This document shows, piece after piece, positions 27,861 through 38,611 of a stretch of DNA of 64,000 nucleotides. Below the pieces are notes generated by a model. The model did not search any database. It was given only the letters and a program-made list of their open reading frames with translations, and had not been told where the DNA came from. This DNA comes from Lanius collurio (lineage: Eukaryota; Chordata; Aves; Passeriformes; Laniidae). Both the position numbers and the translations under genes were made by a program. Location: contig JACBWW010000004.1 in the NCBI GenBank assembly GCA_020086605.1, forward strand, positions 17,866,526 through 17,930,525, read 5' to 3'. How positions within the stretch are numbered: the stretch's first letter is position 1; the number at the start of each line of letters is the position of its first letter.

Positions 27861-30800
27861 AGATTGACATACTCAAGCGTGTCCTTAAGGACATCTTTCC
27901 TGGTCCTACCATTAAAGACTGTTACAGAAATGAACCAAAAAGCTGCTTCTAGTCAAAGACAGCATAATAGTGCTCCTCTTTGCCTTCTGTGCATCTCTCA
28001 TTCATTCCTGCAACTGTGCAGTAAGGCATTGTACAGTGATGCAAAAGAATCAAGCAATTATTCTTAAGGGCTCTAGATGAATACTTCTATTGTAGATCAC
28101 TGTGAAGGCACCACTGTTTTCTCCAGGTTGAAAGAATGAAGATTGCCTGATGAAATTTTATACAATATAATGGAAAATGTTTTACAAAAACACAAATTAA
28201 TGAAAGGCAAAATGTTCTCACACACTTTGTGAGACAGTCTGTGAGGACTGAAAACTGAGTACAATAGAACAAATCTGCAGATTAGTAAGGCTTTACCTTC
28301 CTACAGCTCCATCTCTCATATACTAAGAGTGGTATATTCTATGAGTATCAGTGTGAAGTTCCTATCTGATGTTTCAGAAGTGAATGGAGAGGATTGACAA
28401 GACAGAAAGCTGATGTAATCACAAAAAATCTTGTTTTCTTAAGAGAACAGATTTTAAACATCGTTTTCAAAGTTCACCAGATACCTACACTTAAATTTTT
28501 CCCTTTGAACATTAGTATTTTAGCAGTAAATAATAAAATAGTACCAATAATATCAACAAAATTATATCAATAAAACCCCCTCAATAATTAATTTAATACA
28601 GAGGCTAGAAAACAAGAGGAAACATGAAATAGGTGCTTTGGGCATGGGCAGAAAACAGTGAAGAACAACAGAGATTAGACAGGGACAGAGGTGGACTCCC
28701 GACCAGAATGACAACATCATTCCAAGCACAGCTGTGGAGGCTACACTCCTGGGAACCCCAGAGACCCACAGTACTGTATGGATACCAGAAGCAATTCTCA
28801 CAAAAGTGGGAATGAAAGCTTCTCAGCTGCTTTTGGAAGGAGGTATGTATTGCAGCACCTCAGCCTCCAAGACACAGCTTGGCACAACACAGGGAACCAA
28901 TGCACAAAAGATACTCATCTCTCACATAGAAGTTCCTGCCCTTGGAAAAAAAAATACAAACAAAAAAAAACCCCCACAAAAACACAGTCCACAGCAATAC
29001 CAGCATTTTAAAAATTTCACTCTTTCGTATACCCCCCCTCCCCCCAAATCAGTGGTCCTAATCTTATCGTGAAACATAATTAAATCCATATATCAAGTCC
29101 TTTTCATACCAGCCAGGTACTTTCCAACAAGGTAGACTAACTTCAAGTTTCTGGAATGGCTTTAAACAATTGTACTATTTTTATTATTAGGTAAGTAATG
29201 TTCTCAGCTTCATGCCAATTTATTTAAGAATGCTTTTTAAAAAAATACTATCATATTTCAAGTGGTTTAAACAGAGTAGTGAAAAGGAGGAAAATAACAA
29301 TTCAGTCTCCTGTCTAGAAATGTAGAGGAAAGTAGTGCCCTGTTTAATTAGGTGACCCTGATACAAACCCTTTCTCTACTCTTCTCTCAGTTTTCAATCC
29401 CTCAATTCTCCTGTCCCAAAGCCACCAGGGTTTCATAACCCAGAATCCTCAAACACTCCCATCTAAGCCTTTCATCTCATACCAATAGTCTTTGACTTCC
29501 CAATTCTCTCCAGGTGTTTACTAAATCATCTCCCATGTATTTCTCTGTCTCATCTGCTTCTGCCTTCCCTCTCCAAGTTCAGACCAAATCCAGGTCTGCC
29601 AAATCTACAACCACAAGGCAAGTAGCTTCAACAGTACCTCTTCTTCTGCAAATAACTTTCCAAACTGCCAGTCTACTCTGCATTCCTGCACTTCTATTTA
29701 TAAAATGCCCCTGCTTCAAATCCACATCCATGCCTGGCAGTTCAAAGACAGCTATCCTGGTTCCAGGACCCACAACAATAAGCCCAAGACTTGCTGCCAT
29801 ACTATTATGCTTTTATTGTATGCTGATACCTCTTACTGCCCTTATTGTCATGGCAGCCCTGTCTCCTCACAAAACCCTTGGGTTCTTCTTGCAAAACAAA
29901 CTTTAAAATCCAGGCTGGATCAAAAAAATAATCAGAATGACTCCTTAATGACTGACAAAAGAGTAGAACGTGTCCATGTGAAAATAAAAAAGAAAAAAAA
30001 TTAAGCATAAGCAGTAACTGCATGCTTTAGTTATGATACATTGGGCTTTGCAGCTACATCCAAAAACAAAACTTGAAACATCACTGTTTCAAGTGTGCTT
30101 AAAATAATGGTCTCGGCTTAGAAATTGCTATGTGCCATAAATTCAGTACTGAAGAATCAGATTGCCTTAAAAACTGTTCTCAACTAAATCCAAATTTTCA
30201 TACTAAGCAAGCTTCAAATTCAGATTTCATTTCTCTAACAGCATTATTTAAAAAAACATGCCCAGAAAAAAAAACAACAAAGTAGAGATGTCTAAAACTG
30301 AAAGGACACAGGCTCAGGAAGGAAACTCATTGTCAGATAGAACTCCAGCTCTAAATCTTTTATTGACTCATGAGTTCCTTTCTACATGGATCTTTTTCAT
30401 GATGACAGAAGATGACAAAGACACAACCAAACCCATGCTTCTGTATTTCACTACTGAAGCAAAGCCTGTGTAAACACTGCATAGTTGAATAAAAAATATC
30501 AGAGTCAGAAAATCTGCAGCATCTGCTAGGAGCTGAGGTGTCTTTTGTTTGCCTGTTGCAAAGAAGGGAATTAAAACCATCATTCTCCTACTATGCAATT
30601 CCCACCTCTTCTATGGGAAAGCATCTTGGAAGAACCTAGAAGCAAAAAAAGCAATGCAGACACATTTACTACAACCAACAAATTTCCAGGCCACCCATGC
30701 ACTTCACAACCACTTTCAAACTTGGGTACACCTAACACTGACTGACTGATGACTAAAGAGGGCTCAGCTGCCATCAGAGTATGCTCCTTTGTCACCCAAC

Positions 30801-32414
30801 ACAGCTGTTCTCAGGAAGCTGCACTGCACTTCCCATGCAGATCTTCATGAATTCCTCTCTGAATTCCCCCTCCTATACTTGATAATTTATCCTAATTTAG
30901 GAGTAACTAGCCATGGTAGGAACTCAGAAGTTTAAAAATCATTTAATAGCTACACAAATGACTGCAAGAAGACACACTGGATTCTCTAGACAGACCTAAG
31001 AAACTACAGGAGTTGAAGCAAAATGGGTAATGTATGATTTTAGGGAAAAAGCCTATGAACTTATTTTTCAAAGTTCTTTTCTGGAAAGACTGAAATGGAT
31101 ACATTTCAATTTTTTTCCCAAGTATTTGTTTAGATACTAACTTTTATCCAAGGAGGCAGATTCCATAACATATTTAGCTTTCAACGAATCAGCCTTTCCT
31201 AAATGAAAATGTTTCACTATCAACGTTTTTGAACAGTTTTACTGACAATGTTTAACTTAAAACCAGATGAGAACCAGACTGACAGCTCTGAGTATTACTG
31301 GACAAGCAAACAAGAACAAATTACCTAAACAGGGTCTGGCCTTATGCAAGACCAGGCCTCAGCAGCACTAGAATAGTCAGTGCTCACATTCTCTCCTGAG
31401 TCCATCAACAAGAAGGGACTTTGCTTTTGTGATAGATCCTTTAAAAATTACCTATCTGCAAAGAAAAATCTATTCATCTTCCTAAAGTTATAAATGCACC
31501 CCACATTTTGAAATAAATATATCACAAATTGTGTAACCATTTATTCAAAATCCAAATATATAACTATAAAATTGAAAGAAGCAGAGCGAAGCAAATACCA
31601 GCAGCTGTTGCAACTATTGAAAATGCCTCAGAAAACTTAGCAAAATATAACCATTAAAACAGTAATTCCAAAATAAAATAATCAAAGCAAAGACATTCAA
31701 ACCATTTGTCTCCAGCAAGTAAAGAGAAAAGAATTATTGCCCAAGGCAAAGTGTCTATACTGGAAAATCTCAAGATGGCAACTTAATTAACTGAGAAGCG
31801 TTCAACTTGAACACCTTTGATGAGCACAACTATACCATATTATAAAGCAAAAAAATTTTTTGTGTGTAGCCATTTAGGACATAATTCAACAAGAAATATG
31901 AAACTGAGTGGAATTCTACCACAACTCAATGTACATTTCATGCATATCACCACGTTTGACAGAAGGATTATCATTCCCCATGCTAGTAAGGACTTCATTG
32001 TGTCTTTACAATGTTATTGGAATACAGAATTTACATCAGAACCCATTCTGCAGACTTTCATGCCCAGCACTGTGATGACACACTGGAGGAATGAAGAAGC
32101 AAATTGCATGGAAGCACAAATCTGAGAAGACTTGGGTTTATTGTCTAGTAAGACAAAGCATGTATTCCATTTTTTTTCTTTAGATATTTTCTAATCCTCT
32201 GCTTTTTCCCCTATAAAATGACTTCAAGACATTCTTGTCATCTCCCAGAAAATCAAAATTTTGGTGACTATAAACACTTTAAAACAACAGGACAGAAACT
32301 AATTTTCATGAGATTTACTCCTTACAGCATTATCTCGGCCCAGCCCAGTGCTGACACAGAAGCCTGTAACAAACTTCCCCCTTGCACAGGGACCCTACTT
32401 CAGTGCTTACATAC
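27861..32414. other. Start of the intron downstream of TTLL5 exon 17
   Basis: This begins at the exon 17 donor and runs leftward in the sense of transcription. AT-rich, with no recognised repeat or exon. No polyadenylation site can be tied to TTLL5, so the transcript is expected to continue below position 1. Confidence 0.55.
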
Positions 32415-32525
32415 CTGCTGTGTAAGGAGACTGACGTGGCTTGGTGGGGAATACTGGCAGGCTGCTTGCTTTTCCCCCAGCTGCTGCAGTTCTGTTGCTG
32501 CCACGCTGGGGCCATGATGTTTGGC
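32415..32525 (-). CDS. TTLL5: TTLL5 exon 17 of window: conserved tail segment
   Basis: This 111-nt, 37-codon exon is phase 0 at both ends, with acceptor tatttcttcccag and donor gtatgtaag. It encodes AKHHGPSVAATELQQLGEKQ, then AACQYSPPSHVSLLTQQ. The TELQ-L-EKQAA-QYSP-SH--LLTQQ pattern matches human TTLL5. It is the last exon I can support in the 3' direction. The next human block and the conserved Gln/Leu-rich stretch near the C-terminus were searched for by eye between 1 and 32414 and not seen. Confidence 0.92.
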
Positions 32526-34055
32526 CTGGGAAGAAATATGTTCTGCATCTTTGTGCACCCTGGCTGGGCCCACACACTGCCCACTCGAACTGCGATGGCA
32601 CAGACCTACCAAACAAATATTTCAATATGCTTAATGAGCAGTATGTCAGACTCTCAGCTTGCTGATCACAGACACAAAAAGCAGATAAGATACCAAGAAG
32701 AATACAGAATACACCTATTCTGCATGGGTATTGCCCATATGAACAATTAGCAATTCCAAACCTGTATTCTCTTTATTACAATGTATCTAATGGCACCCAG
32801 AGACATCGGCAGCTGTTACCCAAGTTAAAACTGCAATGTTTTTTCTCAAAAACAAATTGATCTCTTTAAGTAAGCTACTCATTTGGGAAGTAAGTTGTAT
32901 TTTAATGCTAGAGGGGTTGTCAATACACATATATAGCAACCCTAGTAAACATGTGCTGACCCTGACACACAATCTAGAAGAAATACATATCGTCATTCAA
33001 AATACAAAAAAATAAATATTATCAGAACCACAGCTGTTAGCCTGTGTGTGGTTCCCAAAAGTTTCCTAATAGATTATAGTCTGCTTGTAAGTGCCTAAAG
33101 TTTCTTCCACCCTTCAGATTCTTTACAGTCTAAGGACGCATTGCTCAGCTGTATTCTACCACAGCATAACAGATAAGAGGTCTCTCAACCTTGTTTTGAG
33201 GATACCCTTGGATATGGCAGTACCGAAATGCCCTAGAGAATGAGATACTGTAATGATTCATTCAGATCCATCTTTTCTGGAGGTCTAGACACACCTTTAA
33301 GTATTCAGCACTTATGAAGTTTCATTACAAGATTTCTATGCTTGACTGACAACCAAAGAACTAAGAACAGCACACAGACTGAGACAGGACTTCTGCTAAT
33401 AAAAATAACATTAAACCCACTAAAGATAGATGAGATCAGTAATATGATAAAGAAAATATACAATACTTAACTTCACAGCTCTTTTTGAACAAGTTCAAAG
33501 GCGGAGTTCAAAGCACAAGGCTGAGGGGAGACCTTATCACTGTAACTTACCAGAAAAGACGTTTTTGTGAGGCAAGGGTCAGCCTCTTCTCCCAAATAAC
33601 AAACAATGGGACAAGAGGAAATGGCCTCAAGCTGCACCAAGGGAGGTTTATATTGAATATTAGGAAAATTTTCTTCACCAAAAGGGTTGTCAAGCACTGG
33701 AACAGGCTGTCCAGGAAGTGGCTGAGTCACCATCCATGAAGATATTTAAAAGACATAAAAATGTGGCTCTTAGGGACCTAATTTAGTGCTGGACTTGGTA
33801 GTGTTAATTGTTGGACTTGATGATCTGAAAGGTCTTTTCAAATCCAAATGATTCCATGACTGCCTGTTCATCTGATCAATAAAAGGGCATCTGGCTAACG
33901 AGGGCTGCATCCTGCACTCCTGCTTTCTGTGAGAAATTTAGCACCATCCAACAAGACGCAATTCGAGAAATGTAAAATTTCTACCTATTCCACAACAGAA
34001 ATTACACAATCTCTGGGCTGAACTAGTAGGTTATTATGAATCCCAGAACACTCAC
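32526..34055 (-). other. TTLL5: TTLL5 intron, exon 16 to 17 (1.5 kb)
   Basis: This contains the + strand CR1 at 33495-33860. In human a further coding segment sits between the equivalents of exons 16 and 17, and no convincing match was found here. The only phase-compatible candidate noted is a 32-nt segment at 33329-33360. Confidence 0.7.
33495..33860 (+). repeat. CR1 LINE 3' fragment, sense to +
   Basis: The + strand reads through the C-terminal end of the CR1 reverse transcriptase ORF (LRGDLITVTYQK, then GLKLHQGRFILNIRKIFFTK and HWNRLSRKW). It then runs through the CR1 3' untranslated region and ends in a degenerate CR1 tail (aaatgattccatga). Internal stops and shifts show it is dead. It lies in the exon 16-17 intron, antisense to TTLL5, and occupies about a quarter of that intron. 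Confidence 0.9.
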
Positions 34056-34466
34056 CTACTTTTCCAGAAGATGGTCGGGACAATCTTTGGCTATAGATCT
34101 GAACAGCTCTCTGAAAAGATGAGATTGGGCCAAGGGTGTAGCTACCCGAACGAAAACGATGTAACCCTGCAAGGCTGCAAGTCTCAGTGGACACAGGGTT
34201 TGTGAGGACAGAAGAGCTGTCAGGAGCTGTGCTCTGCAAAGAGGGTAGTGGGGGTGGGGACTGCATCAGTCTGGGACCAGCTGGAGGAGCGGGCAATGAA
34301 GAGTGAGCAGCCACCTTCGAATTTTCAGAGGCTGCAGGCTGAGACGGCATCCACAAACTGGTACTTCTCTGGAACGTGGCACCAGGAGCAGAGGAAGGAG
34401 CACCAGGAGGGCTGCACCGACATAATTTCACTTCGGCATTTAAGGAGAAGGTGTGTCCTTCTGGAA
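34056..34466 (-). CDS. TTLL5: TTLL5 exon 16 of window: Ser/Pro-rich tail
   Basis: This 411-nt exon is the largest found. It has acceptor tctttgtgtag and donor gtgagtgtt. A variable Ser/Pro/Ala-rich first part (for example APPAGPRLMQSPPPLPSLQ) is followed by the conserved RFRSGSYTLGPISSFQRAVQ and then IYSQRLSRPSSGK, which clearly matches the human RSGSHTIGPFSSFQ...YSQKLSRPSSAK region. A second donor lies 4 nt upstream (34060, gtaggt). The outer donor leaves phase 1 and the inner one phase 0. Only the inner one joins exon 17 directly in frame, so the 3' end is uncertain by 4 nt. Confidence 0.9.
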
Positions 34467-34851
34467 CTACACAAAGATAATGAACATACTATATGAGGAA
34501 AAAGCTGCTTTTTAGGTCCTTTGATAATATCAACACATCAAATGCTGTATTCCGACACACTGAAACTAAAATAACCTCATCTACCAGCAGAGATAAGAAG
34601 AGGCTTTACATGATAAATACCCTCTTTCAAAGCCTGCCATATCTAGATCTTACTCGCTGCAAGGGAGAGGCAGCTAACTCTTTCCTACTGCCTACTCTAC
34701 AGAATCTTCTCTTGTGTTTAAAAGTAAAAATTGGGCATTTGGATCTCTCAATTTGAACCCAAAGATTCCAACCTTTGTTTAAAACAGTATTAAAAACAGT
34801 ATATGCATTCAGTACTTTTTTATTGATAATTATTCAAGTCAGTTCACTTAC

Positions 34852-34965
34852 AGCTTGATTTAGCTTCTTTTGGTTTACAGCCTTTTAGTGTTCCTTCTGC
34901 AGGCAAATCTGCAACTGAACTTTTGGGATGATCACCTTTAATTTTTTTCATCATCTCAGGATGCT
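34852..34965 (-). CDS. TTLL5: TTLL5 exon 15 of window: disordered tail
   Basis: This 114-nt exon has acceptor ttttcttatag and donor gtaagtgaa. It encodes EHPEMMKKIKGDHPKSSVAD, then LPAEGTLKGCKPKEAKSS. It is only weakly similar to human TTLL5, which has a Lys-rich stretch of similar composition here. The call rests on open frame, good splice sites, correct entry phase from exon 14 and exit phase into exon 16. Entry is 2 nt and exit 1 nt. Confidence 0.82.
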
Positions 34966-35587
34966 CTATAAGAAAACCAAGGAGTTACAAAGTAGAACAT
35001 TGCAAATTGTGGTATCACTAGAACAAAACTGCAGAATTTACCCTTGCTATAATTGACTTTCTTGCTAATATTTCCTGTAGACCATGCAACTTCACTGATG
35101 ACAATTGTGCTCTCATGTACAGTAGCATGGACTACGAGATATATGGGGCTGGCACACTCTTCCTTCCATGGATACCTAATTAAGCTCAAATATACAGTCT
35201 CTAGCCTCCAATGGATACACACACTGTAGGCAACAAAATTTAACACTTTGATTTCATTCATCCCTTACTCTGATTTTAGGATTCTCTGTTCATTTCAATT
35301 CTTACTGCCTTCAGTTTGTACATTCTCATTTCAGTCATGAACTACCATATCTAGTTCCTTATAAATGCCAGTCTAGGTTCAACCCATTTCACTTCAGGCA
35401 AAGAAAGCAGGAGTGAAGTTACTCTGGTCTTCACATAAGACTGAGTAAAACAAAGAAAAATAAAAAGATGATATGCAACCTCAAGAAACCTGAGTAACAT
35501 TGTGGAGGGGTTGTTCTCTTTTCATAGACTTAAGTTAAACTAGGTTTGTTTGAGCAACATCATCTCAGAACTGCCTGCAAAACTTAC
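34966..35587 (-). other. TTLL5: TTLL5 intron, exon 14 to 15 (0.6 kb)
   Basis: Plain intron with good splice ends; nothing else recognised. The neighbouring exon 15-16 intron (34467-34851, 385 bp) is likewise featureless. Confidence 0.8.
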
Positions 35588-35721
35588 CACCTTGGGGCTG
35601 TTTCTCTGACTGGTGACTGCTGTTGCTATGTTTTGTTCTTGTGGATCTTGTTCCTAGGAAGACACTTGCTGATTTGTTTTTGTGTGTGTAAAATGTCAGT
35701 ACTTCCTCCAGGTCACTTTCA
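35588..35721 (-). CDS. TTLL5: TTLL5 exon 14 of window
   Basis: This 134-nt exon has acceptor ctccttaattgcag and donor gtaagtttt. It encodes [20 protein letters not shown], then [19 protein letters not shown] and a short Gln/Gly end. The [19 protein letters not shown] block is nearly identical to human TTLL5. The Ser/Asn/His-rich remainder begins the disordered tail. Confidence 0.95.
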
Positions 35722-38510
35722 CTGCAATTAAGGAGAGAAGAATGGAAGTAGAATAAGGACAGTAAGCTTTTTTGCATTCATGTAACAATCAAAGACAAAC
35801 AATAAGGAAACTGAAGAGGGCAGTGGGAAAAAAAAAGGTTACACTAGACAAGCTAATGATTTGCTCAGTTCTACAGAGTAAGAGCAGAAGGAAGGCAATA
35901 TGCCATGGTTAAACTTGATACTCTCACTAAAATACCACCTTCTTATACAGTAGAAAATTCAAGGCATTCAGGAGCCTTCCCAGGATAAATAAAGAGCAAG
36001 TGAACACTCCAAACATATCTGGGGAGATTAGCTCAATATGAAAGATTCCCTTCACAGCTAAATTTGTGAATTTTCTCCAGGTGCTCTTTAGAATAAGCAG
36101 CTATTTTCTCATGAAAGAACTCAGCTGAGCCTCTGTTTTATAGTCACCATTAGTAGTTTCTATTCAGCAGCAGAAGGAGAAGAAGAAAGAAGGTAAAAGC
36201 GTGGTAATTAGCCAAAACTGCACTACAACCAGAACAGTCAATGTTTTTGTGAAACTCACAAAACTTGCATATGTTTCTCATTTTCTTTACAAAGTGGAAC
36301 AGCCCCAATATCCTAAACATCTATTGGTCCCAAAACAGTGTCAGTTACTTGGCCATTCTTGCGCAAGCTACGTTGTTTGGTTCCTAACGTGCTTTCCTTT
36401 TGCTTTATCGTGTTGCCTCAGCATCAGTGAGTGGCTGCATGGCACGGCAAACACCAAAGTAAGTAGTATAGTGCCAGCAATGCTACAAGGAAATGTAACA
36501 CAGGAACAGAGATTAGCAGCAGTTAGATTCTTTCAAAACATCCTCTGCATGTCACAATTGTAATTAGTATTAGCTAGCTTTGGTAAAAGCCATGTCTAAA
36601 GCTGATATACTGAAGTTTGCAGCATGCTCTGAAGATTCAAACTTTACTTGTTCTCCCAGAATAGAAGTGAAGAGGAAATACAAGAATGAGAGGTTACTGG
36701 TGGAAAGGTGCTTTAAGCTCTTAAATTGATTTACCAGTATGTGTGTGCTTTTACAATGCACTGAGGACATTTAGAATCAATGGTCATAGCATAACTAAAC
36801 ACAATGACATCCATATGATATCAAAGTTAGAGAGTCAATGAGACAATCTCAATTAAGAAGCAATATTTATTACCCATTTTCTCCACTGTTGCATTCAGTG
36901 AACTGCAGAACGAATATTCAAAGTGGAAATCTATGCCCTTTGCTTGGCCCCAAATTACTTGCTTACTGATTTAAGCTTGAAGCACAGGGCCAAGTGTCAG
37001 TGTTTTCAAACATACCTCATACCTTATAAGAAGCAGAAAGATCATCACTAGAAACTGTCTGATCATTGGCAAACCATTCTATATCACTCAGTGAAACAAT
37101 CCAGCAAAAATCTCCAGCCCCAGCCTAGACAGTGCATCAGGCCATGATGGCATGGTAGTCAGTAACATGAAAATACAAGAATTTGCAGTTCTGTTCCATA
37201 CAGCTATCTCTTAACATTTCTGGCAAAAAGGAAAATTACCTGTATAGGACAGAATAGGCATTTTAGTGGCAAGAACAGTCAAAGAACCAAAAGTATGCCA
37301 TGGTCCTACGTAATATGTATTTCTAGCAAGAGGCATAGATCCTATGGTGTATCACAGTCAGACATCTTTATCTGAAGATTTTTATGTGATCCTATAAACC
37401 TGTTGCAGTAATGACTCCATCAATTATATAGGCAAAATACTTGTTTTCATAAGTGTACCAAGACAGACTGTGAAACCACCTGAACTTACTTAGGATGCCT
37501 CAGCTACAATCTACTTCTAATCACTCACTGTAAGTGCTATCCAAACAGAGAAAAAGAAAGAACAGTTTAATAAGCGGTCATGAAAAAGAGGAAGTCACCA
37601 TCAATCCTCACAGAAAAAAGAAAATGGGCATTAAAAAGGCAGGTACACTCTTGTCCTGATATTGACAGAAGTTCTTCCCCATATAGGCATGTCACGAGGA
37701 ATTGCACAGGAGTCAAGAGGAAGTGCTTTTTGTGCTCAAGAATCAGAGACTTTGAAAATATAATTGTGGTTCACTGAATAATTTCAAACCTCTTCATAGT
37801 CAGATAGTTATAATACCATTGTTTTTCACAAAATGCTACAGGCCCTAAGGAATACTTAATTATTTTCAAAATATGTTTCTTACCAGACTCCTTTAAGTTT
37901 AAAGCAGATAAAGCGCAGTGACAGAAAATGCTGCTTTTTCATTGTGAAAGTAACTGCTTGAACTGCCTTAGCAGGTCAAATAAGAGCCCCAACTCCCTTC
38001 CTTACTCATCTCAGAAAATCCAGACCTGGAAAACTCCTGAAGAGACGCAGCAAGCACGAGATTTGTTTCTGAGAGCAGAAACTTGAGTCAGAGCTATAAC
38101 AACTGTTCAACCACAGCAGCTCAAGATCATCTGAGCAGCAGCTCTAGTATCATACTCCTTCTGAAGTACTGCCTTATTTGCTCCAGCATCACAGGAAAGG
38201 AGGCCATTAACTCACCAGCAGCAGTCTGAAATGTACACAGGCTAGGGCAACCACTGCTGTCCGTTGGGAAGTTACTTAATGGTAAAAACATCTATTGTAT
38301 GTTCTCTATGCACATCTTGTAACATCAGATGCTGATGTTACAAGTGTTTGGTTGCTGGAAGAGAGACAAGAGAAGACTTGCGCTTTGTCCCTCAGCAGGA
38401 ACAAGTCAATAAAGGTATCTAGAAGCTTTAGATCAAATCATCTTTAGAACAATGCCATCACCTTCAAGGCTGAGAGACTGTTTATGAAAGAGAATAAAAT
38501 CTACTCCTAC
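35722..38510 (-). other. TTLL5: TTLL5 intron, exon 13 to 14 (2.8 kb)
   Basis: This contains the 13-bp perfect inverted repeat at 38316-38344. No other repeat or exon was recognised. Confidence 0.75.
38316..38344. repeat. Perfect 13-bp inverted repeat with 3-nt loop
   Basis: Arm cttgtaacatcag is followed by atg and then the exact reverse complement ctgatgttacaag. It forms a possible 13-bp stem with a 3-nt loop in the exon 13-14 intron, about 170 bp past the exon 13 donor in the sense of transcription. Confidence 0.9.
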
Positions 38511-38611
38511 CTTGCTGCAGCAATGAAGTTCTGAAAACTTTCAGGATTCACCCCCTCCTCCTCCTCTTCCTGTTTCTTTTTTGATTGTTTCTGGACCATC
38601 TGCTCTGTTTC
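38511..38611 (-). CDS. TTLL5: TTLL5 exon 13 of window: Lys/Glu-rich charged segment
   Basis: This 101-nt exon has acceptor gcttattaacag and donor gtaggagta. It encodes ETEQMVQKQSKKKQEEEEEG, then VNPESFQNFIAAAS (Ser shared with exon 14). It follows the human order of a KKSKKK cluster, an acidic run, then the xxFQxFIxxAS helix. The Glu run is a short GAG/GAA repeat and may vary in length. Confidence 0.94.
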
